Source: Candidatus Uhrbacteria bacterium
Lineage (GTDB): Bacteria > Patescibacteriota > Patescibacteriia > JACQRZ01
Direction of reading: 5' to 3'
Assembly: GCA_016206145.1 (NCBI GenBank)
Contig: JACQSA010000020.1
Span: 1-40,301, forward strand
DNA: 40,301 nucleotides
A program made the position numbers and the translations under genes. The notes under the pieces were generated by a model that had not been told where the DNA came from, made no database searches, and saw only the letters and a program-made list of their open reading frames with translations. This document shows positions 1 to 9,785 of this stretch, one piece after another; position 1 is the stretch's first letter; each line of letters starts with the position of its first letter.

Positions 1-1
1 G

Positions 2-73
2 GTCGCCAAAGGCGGCAATCAAGGGATCAAGTCCTTGGAAAAAGACCCATCTCATAAAAACATCACAGGATAG
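2..73 (+). CDS. 3' end of an upstream CDS (...AKGGNQGIKSLEKDPSHKNITG*), uncharacterised
   Basis: Open frame 2 from window edge to TAG at 71-73; too short to assign. Confidence 0.3.
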   Translation, partial: VAKGGNQGIKSLEKDPSHKNITG

Positions 74-194
74 ACCAGTAAAAAACGTTTCTCTACAGTC
101 TCAATCTATATATTTTAAATTACTTTACTTATCTTTTGGAAACGGCTATGATTATAGAAAAGGGACTTCTGTAATATATATTCATTGGTTCATT

Positions 195-857
195 ATGGCA
201 AAATCACTAGAGCGAAATAAGGCCCTCCTACTCAGGTCGCAGGGAAAGAGCTACAGTCAAATAAAGAAAGAGGTTCTCGTAAGTAAAGGCACTCTTAGCA
301 GTTGGCTAAAAGGTTATCCTCTTAGCACGGAGCGTATTTCCGAACTTCGAGATGTGAACGCTGTCCGTATTGAAAGATATCGTAACACGATGCTAAAAAA
401 AAGAGAAGCAAAATTTGAAACGGTATATAATAAAGAGCAAAAGCTTCTTGCATCTTTTTCCAATAGAGAATTATATCTTGCTGGTCTCTTTTTGTATTGG
501 GGCGAAGGTTCAAAAAATTTGCCATATAGACTTTCCCTTTGTAACACAGACCCAATTTTGTTGCGCTTTTACATTAAGTGGATCACGAAAGCGCTTGGAG
601 CATCAAAAGACATGATACGAATCCACCTCCAGCTTTACAATGATATGAATGTCTATGATGAGACTAACTATTGGTCTGACGCCTTACTTATTCCTAAATC
701 CCAATTCATAAAACCGTATATCAAAGCAACATTTAAATCCTCAATTACGCATAAGGGGTCTTATGGGCACGGAACTTGTGCGATTGTTATCCATAGTGGT
801 AAGCTTGCAATGAGGGTCCATGCAGGGCTAAAATTTATTTCTAATTCTTTGATATAA
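195..857 (+). CDS. HTH-containing protein with LAGLIDADG-like motif (LYLAGLFLYWGEGSK)
   Basis: 220 aa ORF; N-terminal helix-turn-helix-like segment (SYSQIKKEVLVSKGTLSSWLKG) followed by an LAGLFLYWGEGS motif. Confidence 0.7.
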   Translation: MAKSLERNKALLLRSQGKSYSQIKKEVLVSKGTLSSWLKGYPLSTERISELRDVNAVRIERYRNTMLKKREAKFETVYNKEQKLLASFSNRELYLAGLFLYWGEGSKNLPYRLSLCNTDPILLRFYIKWITKALGASKDMIRIHLQLYNDMNVYDETNYWSDALLIPKSQFIKPYIKATFKSSITHKGSYGHGTCAIVIHSGKLAMRVHAGLKFISNSLI

Positions 858-901
858 GTAAGAGCGTATCCACGTCAATCTGTATAAATTTCTAATTGAT
901 A

Positions 902-976
902 CGGCCTGTAGCTCATTGGCAGAGCAGTGGCCTTATAAGCCATTGGTAGAAGGTCCGATTCCTTCCAGGCCGACCA
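902..976 (+). tRNA. tRNA-Ile(UAU), CCA encoded
   Basis: Acceptor CGGCCTG/CAGGCCG, D stem GCTC/GAGC, anticodon arm GTGGC-CTTATAA-GCCAT, T arm GAAGG-TCCGATT-CCTTC, then ACCA. Confidence 0.92.
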
Positions 977-1021
977 AAAATTGTTGATTCTATTTTATGA
1001 AAATTCACGTTGATAAAAGCT

Positions 1022-1543
1022 ATGTCTGATTTTAAAGATCGACTTGAGAGTATCATTCGCGGAGCGCAGACATCACCTTTGGACCAAAAAGCAATTACAA
1101 GGCAATTATCTGCGGGCGACCACAAAGATGTAAGGGTGGGGGATTATGGAAAAATCTTTGATGACATGATGAGAACAATTCGCAAGATCGCACTCCGCTA
1201 TGGCCAAGAATCCTTTCCTGATGAAGTTGATGCCACTCAACATGCGCTTGATACATTGGCTACGCTTTGGGATGAATTTTCAAATAGCCATAGGAGCTTC
1301 ATGCGAGGGAAGACTTCTGCAATACTCAATGACAATCAAGCGGCAACGATCGAGCAACGATTTGTACAAGCAATGAACCAAATAATTGAGCTCACGCAGG
1401 ATGAATGGAAAAAGATGAAAAATGAAAAGAAAATGAAAATCTATAAAGATGTGGCAGGATCTCATAGCGCTCTATCAAAATACCAAGGAGGGCATGTGGT
1501 GCGTTTTGTGAAACAAAAATATAAGATGATGAGGGAATTATAA
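1022..1543 (+). CDS. hypothetical protein
   Basis: ORF 1010-1543 opens with TTG; ATG at 1022 is the more likely start; ends just before valS. Confidence 0.65.
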   Translation: MSDFKDRLESIIRGAQTSPLDQKAITRQLSAGDHKDVRVGDYGKIFDDMMRTIRKIALRYGQESFPDEVDATQHALDTLATLWDEFSNSHRSFMRGKTSAILNDNQAATIEQRFVQAMNQIIELTQDEWKKMKNEKKMKIYKDVAGSHSALSKYQGGHVVRFVKQKYKMMREL

Positions 1544-1547
1544 TTAT

Positions 1548-4244
1548 ATGTCTTTGCCAAAATCGTATTGTGCATCCGAGCATGAAGATCGTATCTATGC
1601 TCTGTGGGAAAAATCCGGATTTTTTAATCCGAACAATCTTGGCAAACGAGCGCGTCCTTTTTCAATTGCCATGCCTCCGCCGAATGCCACAGGCACATTG
1701 CATATCGGACATTGCATGATGCTCGTATTGCAAGATCTGATGATCCGCTATCACCGCATGATAGGTGATAAGGCATTGTGGGTCCCGGGAACCGATCATG
1801 CATCGATTGCCACGCAAAATAAAGTCGAAAAACTCCTTGCAAAAGAAGGGAAAACGCGACATGATCTTGGCAGAGAAAAATTTCTTGAGCATGTGGCCGA
1901 GTATGCAGAAAAATCACGAAACACAATACGAAATCAAATCAGAAAAGTTGGCGCGAGCTGTGATTGGTCCAGGGAACGATATACTCTTGACGCAGGCCTT
2001 TCGAAAGCAGTGAGCGAAGTATTTATCCGTATGTATAGTGACGGGCTCATCTACCGAGACTATCGGATTGTACACTGGTGTCCGCGCTGTCACTCCACAC
2101 TTTCTGATGACGAAGTAAAATACAGACCGGAAAAAACAAAATTTTATTACTTCAAATTTGGTCCGGTCGTCATTGGCACTGCGAGGCCGGAAACAAAATT
2201 TCAAGACAAAACGATCGTAGTGCATCCTGACGATCCCCGCTACAAACAATTCATCGGCCAAGAATTTACCGCTGAATGGATTGACGGGCCCATCACTGCG
2301 CATATGATAGCCGATCCCATCGTTGATCCCGCGTTTGGTACCGGAGCAATGACTATTACTCCCGGCCATAGTTTTGAGGATTTTGACTTGGCAAAAAAAT
2401 ACCAGCGGCCTATTGTGAAAATAATTGATGAGGATGGAAATCTCACTAAGGAGTCAGGATCATTTGCGGGCAAAAATGCCCGCGAAAGCAGAGAGGAGAT
2501 CGTGGCAAGACTCGATAAAAAAGGTCTTCTCGACCATATTGAGGAGAACTATGAACATAATCTTTCAGTGTGCTACCGATGCGATACGGCGCTTGAGCCG
2601 CTTCCTTCTTTGCAATGGTTTGTATCGGTATCACAGGCAGTGCCGACGTATTCGAAGTCACTTAAAGATCTGATGAGAGACGCGGTGGAATCGAGCCGTG
2701 TGACCATCATCCCGAAACGATTTGAAAAAACATATTTCCATTGGATCGATAATCTGCGTGATTGGTGCATTTCGCGGCAAATTTGGTTTGGCCACCAGCT
2801 CCCGGTATACTATTGCAAAAAAGAAAAAAAAGGATGCGGAGAAATTATTGTCGCGCACGTAGCGCCTGATACCTGTCCGAAATGCAACACGCCTGACCTT
2901 GTCAGGGACGAGGATACGCTTGATACATGGTTCTCGTCCGGATTGTGGACATTCTCCACGCTCGGATGGCCGGACGCAACAGAAGAAAAGCATGGAAGGA
3001 TGAACAAAACAGGAGACCTTGCAACATTTCATCCCACGTCTGTAATGGAAACGGGATACGACATCCTTTTCTTTTGGGTTGCGCGCATGATTTTGATGTC
3101 AGAGTATGCATTGGGCGAAGAACCATTCCACACTGTCTACTTGCATGGACTTGTATTGGATGTCGAAGGAAAAAAAATGAGTAAATCAAAAGAAGAAACT
3201 CTCATTGATCCTTTGGACGTTATTCCTACGTATGGAGCGGATGCACTGCGAGCAAGCATGGTAGTCGGTGTCACGCCGGGAAATGATTTGCGCCTGAACG
3301 CGGAAAAAATTGCAAGCTATCGCAATTTCGTAAATAAACTCTGGAATATCGCCCGATATATTTTAGAATTTGACGTGGCGGCAGAACCGGAAAAAGACGC
3401 AAAAAAGAAAACAACGCTTTCTCTGGCAGATACATGGATCATCAGCCGCCTCAATGCAACAGTGAGAGAAGCAACCAGTCATATAAAAAAATATCGATTC
3501 TCACAAGCATCGGAAGTATTGCGATCGTTTACATGGGATGAGCTCGCGGATTGGTATATCGAAGTTGCAAAAATCGAAGGCGGAAAAAGAAACATCCTTT
3601 TTTCAATACTGCGCACAGTGCTTGCGCTTTGGCATCCGTTTATCCCGTTTGTCACTGAAACGCTCTACCAGCAATATCGAGAAATCGCAAAGGATACGTT
3701 TGATAAAAAATCCCTACCGCCGGAGATTCTGATGATTCATCCATGGCCGACTGCGCAAAAAAAATATGAAAATAAAAAAGCGGAAGAGGATTTTGGGATT
3801 GTGCAACAACTCATCCAAACCATTCGAAATGCAAGAGTGGAAAATGGCATCACTGCGGCACAAAAAATCCAAGCAGTGTTTTTCAGCTCCACGCGAACGG
3901 ATTTATTACACGCGCATCAACCTCACCTAAAACGTCTTGCGTCATTGGATTTTATTACTGTCCTTGAAAAGGGGGATAAGCCGACAAACGCAGTATTTCT
4001 CAAAGTCCATGATATTGAAGTATATCTTCCGCTGGGGCTCATGAAAATGGAAGATGAAAAAAAACGTATGCTCGCTGACGTAAGAAAAATAGAAACACGA
4101 GCAACAAGCGTTCGGCAACTGCTGAGCGATGGACAGTTTCTAGCAAAAGCACCGAAAAACATTATAAAAAAAGAACAGGAACGGCTCGCGCAATATCAAG
4201 ATGCGCTCGCGCATTTACGTGAACAGCTCACAAAATTTACTTAA
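1548..4244 (+). CDS. valS: valyl-tRNA synthetase
   Basis: 898 aa; PPPNATGTLHIGH (HIGH) and GKKMSKSKEE (KMSKS) motifs, class I editing domain, C-terminal coiled coil. Confidence 0.97.
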   Translation: MSLPKSYCASEHEDRIYALWEKSGFFNPNNLGKRARPFSIAMPPPNATGTLHIGHCMMLVLQDLMIRYHRMIGDKALWVPGTDHASIATQNKVEKLLAKEGKTRHDLGREKFLEHVAEYAEKSRNTIRNQIRKVGASCDWSRERYTLDAGLSKAVSEVFIRMYSDGLIYRDYRIVHWCPRCHSTLSDDEVKYRPEKTKFYYFKFGPVVIGTARPETKFQDKTIVVHPDDPRYKQFIGQEFTAEWIDGPITAHMIADPIVDPAFGTGAMTITPGHSFEDFDLAKKYQRPIVKIIDEDGNLTKESGSFAGKNARESREEIVARLDKKGLLDHIEENYEHNLSVCYRCDTALEPLPSLQWFVSVSQAVPTYSKSLKDLMRDAVESSRVTIIPKRFEKTYFHWIDNLRDWCISRQIWFGHQLPVYYCKKEKKGCGEIIVAHVAPDTCPKCNTPDLVRDEDTLDTWFSSGLWTFSTLGWPDATEEKHGRMNKTGDLATFHPTSVMETGYDILFFWVARMILMSEYALGEEPFHTVYLHGLVLDVEGKKMSKSKEETLIDPLDVIPTYGADALRASMVVGVTPGNDLRLNAEKIASYRNFVNKLWNIARYILEFDVAAEPEKDAKKKTTLSLADTWIISRLNATVREATSHIKKYRFSQASEVLRSFTWDELADWYIEVAKIEGGKRNILFSILRTVLALWHPFIPFVTETLYQQYREIAKDTFDKKSLPPEILMIHPWPTAQKKYENKKAEEDFGIVQQLIQTIRNARVENGITAAQKIQAVFFSSTRTDLLHAHQPHLKRLASLDFITVLEKGDKPTNAVFLKVHDIEVYLPLGLMKMEDEKKRMLADVRKIETRATSVRQLLSDGQFLAKAPKNIIKKEQERLAQYQDALAHLREQLTKFT

Positions 4245-4247
4245 TAT

Positions 4248-4556
4248 ATGACAACGATCAAGGAGCTATCAGAACGAATTCACGAATTTTGCAAAGAACG
4301 GAATTGGGACAAATATCACTCACCGAAAAATCTTGCAATGTCGGTGGCGATCGAAGCTGGGGAATTGATGGAGCATTTTCAATGGATTGAGAGTAACGAA
4401 GCGTTTGATCATGGCAAAAAAAATTCTTCAGAAATTTCTGATGAAATCGCTGACGTCGCAATTTATCTTTTTGATCTTGCGCGCACGCTTGAGATTGATC
4501 TTGGAAATGCAATTACCAAAAAGATGAAAAAGAATGCGATTAAATATCCGGCATAA
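4248..4556 (+). CDS. MazG-like nucleotide pyrophosphohydrolase
   Basis: 102 aa; EAGELMEHFQWIE and EISDEIADVAIYLFDLA motifs typical of MazG-like/dCTP pyrophosphatase proteins. Confidence 0.88.
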   Translation: MTTIKELSERIHEFCKERNWDKYHSPKNLAMSVAIEAGELMEHFQWIESNEAFDHGKKNSSEISDEIADVAIYLFDLARTLEIDLGNAITKKMKKNAIKYPA

Positions 4557-4560
4557 AATG

Positions 4561-4593
4561 AAAAACCCCTTGACTTTCATCAAAGAGTTTTTC
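4561..4593 (+). terminator. imperfect hairpin plus T tract downstream of the mazG-like gene
   Basis: AAAAACCCCTTGA-CTTTCA-TCAAAGAGTTTTT, imperfect stem ending in T5. Confidence 0.45.
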
Positions 4594-4656
4594 TAGTGTC
4601 TTAATTCAGCACAGATCTGGATTACCAACCACTGATACTATATCACGACACGATAA

Positions 4657-4685
4657 TTGTGTCAACAAAGAAGAGGGACTATACT
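4657..4685 (+). promoter_or_regulatory. sigma70-like promoter TTGTGT-N17-TATACT
   Basis: -35 at 4657-4662, 17 nt spacer, -10 at 4680-4685, ending about 10 nt upstream of the tRNA-like element. Confidence 0.6.
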
Positions 4686-4695
4686 ATTATACGAG

Positions 4696-4769
4696 CCTGG
4701 GGGTAGTTCAGTACAAGACCTGGATTACCAACCATGGTCTTGGGGGTGCAAATCCCCCTACCTCCAGGT
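4696..4769 (+). ncRNA. tRNA-like structured RNA / possible tyrS leader element
   Basis: 10-bp closing stem CCTGGGGGTA/TACCTCCAGG, hairpin AAGACC-TGG-ATTACCAA-CCA-T-GGTCTT, T-arm-like hairpin GGGGG-TGCAAAT-CCCCC; no standard anticodon arm. Confidence 0.45.
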
Positions 4770-4798
4770 TTAATTACTCGCGTTGATTTTCCTATAAC

Positions 4799-5986
4799 AT
4801 GCAACACTCCGATTTCCTCACACGAGGCGTAGAAGAAGTGATTATAAAAAAAGATCTTGAAAAAAAACTGCGATCCGGAAAAAAACTTCGGATTAAATTT
4901 GGCATTGATCCTACCGGGAGCCTCTTGCATCTCGGGCATGCGGTTGTGTTGATGAAATTAAAGGAATTTCAAGATAAAGGGCACACGATCATTTTTTTAA
5001 TCGGCGATTTTACTGCGCGCATCGGCGATCCTTCAGGACGAAACAAACTTCGCAGTCCGCTCTCCGAAGAAGAAATCAAGGAGAATATGAAGTCGTATCT
5101 CACGCAAGCATCCACGATCATTGATACAAAAAAAGTAGAACTTCGCTACAACTCCGAATGGTATGAAAAAATGGACATACGCGAGCTTATCAAAATAAGC
5201 TCGCTTACATCAGTCACACAGATCCTTCACCGTGCGGAATTCAAAGAACGAGTAAAAAAAGGAGGCGAAATATCCATGCCTGAAATCCTTTACCCGCTCC
5301 TGCAAGGATACGATTCTGTCGTGCTCAAATCTGATGTGGAAGTAGGCGGTACAGACCAAAGATTTAATCTGTTCATGGGCCGTCAACTCCAAGAACGATA
5401 CAATCAACCTCCTCAAGACGTTTTGATGGTTCCCATCCTAGAAGGCCTCGACGGTAAAGAAAAAATGAGCAAGACGTACGATAATTACATTGGGCTTACT
5501 GAGGCGCCGACTGAAATGTACGGCAAGGTCATGAGTGTGCCTGATACGCTCATGTGGAAATACTTCACATACCTCACTCGTATTCCGCTCAAAAGAATAG
5601 AAACGCTTTCGCGGCAAATCAAAGCGGGCACTGCGCACCCGCGAGATGTAAAAATGGCTCTCGCGCGAGAAATTGTTTCCTTTTTTTACAATACAAAAGA
5701 TGCGCAAGAAGCTGAGCTTGCTTTTATTCAGGTCTTCCAGGAAAAAAAAGCTCCTGATGAAATGCCCGTAATATTTGTTGAGAAAAAAAATCTCTCGCTT
5801 CTTGACTTGCTGATGGTCGCCAAACTTGTCGCAAGCAAAAGCGAAGCGCGCCGCATTATCAGTCAGGGAGGAATATCAATCGATGGTGTTGTATATCGCG
5901 ATTCGGCACAGATACTGCCGCTTTCGCATCAAGGGATAATAATAAAAAGAGGGAAACGGCATTTTGTAAAAATCATGGCGCAATAG
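4799..5986 (+). CDS. tyrS: tyrosyl-tRNA synthetase
   Basis: 395 aa; GIDPTGSLLHLGHAV, KMSKT, C-terminal S4-like domain. Confidence 0.96.
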   Translation: MQHSDFLTRGVEEVIIKKDLEKKLRSGKKLRIKFGIDPTGSLLHLGHAVVLMKLKEFQDKGHTIIFLIGDFTARIGDPSGRNKLRSPLSEEEIKENMKSYLTQASTIIDTKKVELRYNSEWYEKMDIRELIKISSLTSVTQILHRAEFKERVKKGGEISMPEILYPLLQGYDSVVLKSDVEVGGTDQRFNLFMGRQLQERYNQPPQDVLMVPILEGLDGKEKMSKTYDNYIGLTEAPTEMYGKVMSVPDTLMWKYFTYLTRIPLKRIETLSRQIKAGTAHPRDVKMALAREIVSFFYNTKDAQEAELAFIQVFQEKKAPDEMPVIFVEKKNLSLLDLLMVAKLVASKSEARRIISQGGISIDGVVYRDSAQILPLSHQGIIIKRGKRHFVKIMAQ

Positions 5987-6034
5987 CCACACTCACCTTG
6001 CCCTTTACTCATCCGCAAGATAGAATGCACGTAT

Positions 6035-7792
6035 ATGACTTTATACGAAGCAATTCTTGCTGAACTTGCCGATGCTATAGAAAGCTCTATCTCAGACCAG
6101 AGTATACAAATTGACTCTGCAATATTTGAAACGCCTCCCAACGCAACATTGGGAGATATCGCGTTTCCTTGTTTTTCCCTCGCCAAATCCCTCAAAAAAA
6201 ACCCTGTGCAGATCGCGCGGGATATCACAAATGCAATTCACGAAAAAACGTCCCCGCTCATTGCGCGGACAGAAGCAAAGGGAGCATATGTGAATTTTTT
6301 TCTTTCTGCAAAAACGGTTGCCTCCAAAACCCTTGCGGTAACGCTTTTTGATCCGCTCCATGAAATAAAGAAAAAGAAACGCACGCCTATCGTCCTTGAA
6401 TATGTTTCCCCTAATACAAATAAACCTCTGCATCTTGGTCATGTGCGCAATGCATTTTTGGGAGACAGTATTGCGCGCCTCCTGGAATGCACAGGCACAA
6501 AGGTGCATAAGACATGTTTGGTCAACGACAGAGGAATCCATATTTGCAAATCAATGGTGGCGTATCAACATGGGATCAAAGGGACAGGATTAAAAGGACA
6601 GGGGATGCCAACGCCAAAGACAGAGAATAAAAAAGGGGATCATTTTGTGGGAGAGTACTATGTGCGTTTTGAAACAATGGCGAAAAAAGATCCCGCAATG
6701 CAAGATGCGGCCGCAGAATGTCTCAAAAAATGGGAAGCGAACGACACGCGCACACGCATACTCTGGAAAAAAATGAATGCATGGGTGCTGAAAGGCTTTG
6801 ACAACACATTCAAAGAACTTGGTATATCGTTTGATAAAACATACTACGAAAGCGCGATTTACAACCAAGGGCGCGACCTCATCCACGCAGCCTTCAAAAA
6901 AGGCATCTTTAAAAAAGATGAAACCGGCGCTGTGATTGCGCCGCTCGAACAATACAAATTGCCCGATAAGGTGCTTTTGAGAAAAGATGGCACCTCTATT
7001 TACATCACGCAAGATATATACCTTGCATATACACGAGCAAAGGATTTTAATAATAGCCCCACGCTGTATGTGGTGGGATCAGAGCAGGACACGTATTTCA
7101 ACCAGCTTTTCCAAATTCTAAAAATCATGGGGTTTGAGGGGGCGCAAAACCTTGTACATGTCAGCTATGGCATGGTAAATCTCCCTGAAGGCCGTATGAA
7201 ATCTCGCGAAGGCACTGTGGTGGACGCGGATGACCTAATAGAAGAACTCAAAGGAATGGCGTATGAAATTTTGGATGCCCGTGAAGAGAAGTTAAGTAAA
7301 AAAGAACGCGAAAAGCGAACACACACTATTGCGCTTGCGGCGCTCAAATACTATATTCTGGAAGTAAACTCTTCTTCAGATATGATTTTCAATCCGAAAG
7401 AATCAATCTCGTTCCATGGCCGTACGGGACCATATATTCTTTATACGTATGCTCGACTCAAAAGCATTCTAAGAAAATCTCACGCGAAAGAGGAGTTACT
7501 AAAAAAGCAAAAAAATTCCCATTACTCATGGACCGCGGAAAAAAATCTCTTGCTTCTCTTGGCGCAATTTTCTTTTATCGTGGAACACGCAGCACATGGG
7601 CACAATCCGGCAGCGGTAGCAAAATATCTTTATCAGGTGGCAAAAACAACAAATGAATACTACCATGAAAATCCTGTCCTCAATGCCTCCCCGAACGACA
7701 GAAACGCCCGCCTTGCACTCGTGGCCGCCACCGCACAAACTCTCCGGAAAGGCCTCTCACTCCTCGGTATCAGTGTCTTAGAAAAAATGTAA
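6035..7792 (+). CDS. argS: arginyl-tRNA synthetase
   Basis: 585 aa; SPNTNKPLHLGHVRNAFLGDS and C-terminal anticodon-binding DALR-type region. Confidence 0.96.
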   Translation: MTLYEAILAELADAIESSISDQSIQIDSAIFETPPNATLGDIAFPCFSLAKSLKKNPVQIARDITNAIHEKTSPLIARTEAKGAYVNFFLSAKTVASKTLAVTLFDPLHEIKKKKRTPIVLEYVSPNTNKPLHLGHVRNAFLGDSIARLLECTGTKVHKTCLVNDRGIHICKSMVAYQHGIKGTGLKGQGMPTPKTENKKGDHFVGEYYVRFETMAKKDPAMQDAAAECLKKWEANDTRTRILWKKMNAWVLKGFDNTFKELGISFDKTYYESAIYNQGRDLIHAAFKKGIFKKDETGAVIAPLEQYKLPDKVLLRKDGTSIYITQDIYLAYTRAKDFNNSPTLYVVGSEQDTYFNQLFQILKIMGFEGAQNLVHVSYGMVNLPEGRMKSREGTVVDADDLIEELKGMAYEILDAREEKLSKKEREKRTHTIALAALKYYILEVNSSSDMIFNPKESISFHGRTGPYILYTYARLKSILRKSHAKEELLKKQKNSHYSWTAEKNLLLLLAQFSFIVEHAAHGHNPAAVAKYLYQVAKTTNEYYHENPVLNASPNDRNARLALVAATAQTLRKGLSLLGISVLEKM

Positions 7793-7801
7793 TCCTTTGC
7801 C

Positions 7802-8035
7802 ATGATCGAAACCATCATCTTCACCATTTTTGGAATACTGTGCGCGATTTGGTTTCTCTTGAGCGCGTTGACCATTTTTCTAATGATCAAATATAATGGA
7901 CTCTCTGTTACTGTCTGGATTATTATTATTCTCTACGGCATTATCACTCTGCCGATCCTCATATCGGGGATATCGGCTACCATGCAAAGCGACATTGACT
8001 ACCAATCGCTTATTCCAAAAATCCTGATACAATAA
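7802..8035 (+). CDS. small membrane protein, hypothetical
   Basis: 77 aa with two hydrophobic segments. Confidence 0.55.
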   Translation: MIETIIFTIFGILCAIWFLLSALTIFLMIKYNGLSVTVWIIIILYGIITLPILISGISATMQSDIDYQSLIPKILIQ

Positions 8036-8042
8036 TCTCTCC

Positions 8043-8579
8043 ATGTCTCTTTTTATTCACGACCATACCATTCTAAAAGTACGAAGGCATCCTTTGACCT
8101 TTTTCATGCAAATTATTATTTTCCTTATTTTGCTTTCACTGCCATCGCTATTGGATTTAGGGCTGAAAATCATTGATTATCCTATTCCTGATGACGAAAT
8201 CGTTCAATATTTTCGAAAACTAATCGGGACCATTTACTACCTTTACATATTCCTTTTCATTCTCTATTCGTTCTTCGATTATTTTCTCGATGTCTGGATT
8301 GTTACAGATCGATATATTATCGATATCGAACAGCGCGCGCTCTTTTTTCGATCAATAGTAAAACAAGAGATCATCCGAATCCAAGATGTGACTGCCGAAG
8401 TACGAGGTATCATTCCCACGTTATTTAATTATGGCGATGTACACATTCAGACTGCAGGTGCGCTTGAACGCATTGTCTTCCATAAAGTGCCAAACCCGAA
8501 TGGAGTTGTCAGTGTGGTGTTAAAAACGCTGGAAGAGCAACAAAAAAAGATGGGTGCTGCGAGCCCTATGGGGCATTAA
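8043..8579 (+). CDS. membrane protein with bacterial PH-like domain
   Basis: 178 aa; two TM segments then DVWIVTDRYIIDIEQRALFFRSIVKQEIIRIQDVT pattern. Confidence 0.65.
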   Translation: MSLFIHDHTILKVRRHPLTFFMQIIIFLILLSLPSLLDLGLKIIDYPIPDDEIVQYFRKLIGTIYYLYIFLFILYSFFDYFLDVWIVTDRYIIDIEQRALFFRSIVKQEIIRIQDVTAEVRGIIPTLFNYGDVHIQTAGALERIVFHKVPNPNGVVSVVLKTLEEQQKKMGAASPMGH

Positions 8580-9302
8580 TTATTCCCAACCCTTTTCGTG
8601 AAGCGCTGCGCGGGCAGCTTCTTCTTGAGCTTCTTGTTTGGAGGTGCCTTCGCCGGTTGCGACATGCTCTTGTCCGAGAAAAATGCCGATTCGAAATTTT
8701 TTTGCGTGATCAGGCCCTTCTTCATGCAACACTTGATAATGCGGAGTAATTTTCATTTTTTCTTGCGCAATTTCTTGAAATCGGCTTTTCGGATCAATGT
8801 CAAGACGTTTCTCAAATACGCCAGGAAGTTCTATAAGTATGAATTTTTTAATAAATCTCGCCGCGGTATTGTATCCACGGTCAAGATAGATCGCTCCGAT
8901 CAATGCTTCTAAGGCGTTTGTCAGAATATATGCGCGCGCTTTTGAAAATCCTGCTTTTGCTTCCCCGCGGCTTAAATAAAGAAGGGATTCTATATTGAGC
9001 TTTTGCGCAACAGAGGCAAGCATTTTACTATTTACAAGGCTTGCGCGCCAATTTGTCATTTCACCTTCAGCGGCTTTAGGAAATGTTGCAAATAAATAGT
9101 CAGTAACCACGAGCTCAAGTACGGCATCTCCAAGAAATTCCAGCCGCTCATTATGCGAGAGCCGAAACGAAGGATTCTCGTTTATATATGAACGGTGCAC
9201 CATTGCATGCTGCAGAAGATCGACATTTTTGAATGTGATGCCGATCCGCTTTTGTATGGATGAAAAATCTTTCTCACTCTGCATTTTTTTTCTGCTCTTC
9301 AA
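8580..9302 (-). CDS. rnc: ribonuclease III
   Basis: [13 protein letters not shown] signature, [14 protein letters not shown]-terminal dsRBD. Confidence 0.96.
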   Translation of the reverse strand: MKSRKKMQSEKDFSSIQKRIGITFKNVDLLQHAMVHRSYINENPSFRLSHNERLEFLGDAVLELVVTDYLFATFPKAAEGEMTNWRASLVNSKMLASVAQKLNIESLLYLSRGEAKAGFSKARAYILTNALEALIGAIYLDRGYNTAARFIKKFILIELPGVFEKRLDIDPKSRFQEIAQEKMKITPHYQVLHEEGPDHAKKFRIGIFLGQEHVATGEGTSKQEAQEEAARAALHEKGWE

Positions 9303-9771
9303 TACGTTTCTTATCTTGTTGCACTTTTACGAGACGCTCTTCCTTTTCTTGAATCTGCGGCAAGATGTCTTTATAGAGAGATCCCAACACTCCATTCACA
9401 AATTTGGAAGAGGAGGGGCCGCCATATGCTTTTGCAAGTTCAATGGCTTCATTGATTGCAACGCGCGCGGGAATTTCAGAGTCGTATATCATCTCATAAA
9501 TCCCCAAACGCAAAATATTCCTGTCAACCGTCGTGATCTGAGAAAGCGGCCACTCAGGCGCATATTTGACAATGAACGCATCAATTGATTCTTGATGCGC
9601 AAATACCCCTTTCACCAGACTCTTGGCAAAGCCGTCATCGGAAAAATCAGGAGCAAATTCTTGAAAATTATATTCAATCAGCTGAGGAACCTTTTCCCGT
9701 TCGTACACGCGAAAATCCCACTCGTACAACGTCTGTAAAGCGAGAGATCGGGAGAGATACCGATTTGCCAT
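9274..9771 (-). CDS. nusB: transcription antitermination factor NusB
   Basis: 165 aa; [40 protein letters not shown]...FVNGVLGSL. Confidence 0.94.
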   Translation of the reverse strand: MANRYLSRSLALQTLYEWDFRVYEREKVPQLIEYNFQEFAPDFSDDGFAKSLVKGVFAHQESIDAFIVKYAPEWPLSQITTVDRNILRLGIYEMIYDSEIPARVAINEAIELAKAYGGPSSSKFVNGVLGSLYKDILPQIQEKEERLVKVQQDKKRIEEQKKNAE

Positions 9772-9785
9772 ACCGTAGAGTGACG

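Noticed and set aside
4699-4766. Canonical tRNA call for the tRNA-like element
   Set aside because: No D hairpin, anticodon arm does not fit a 5-bp stem/7-nt loop, T loop lacks TTC, no CCA; kept only as tRNA-like.
4679-4939. 86 aa minus-strand ORF over the tRNA-like element and tyrS start
   Set aside because: Antisense to tyrS and the structured RNA; no motif.
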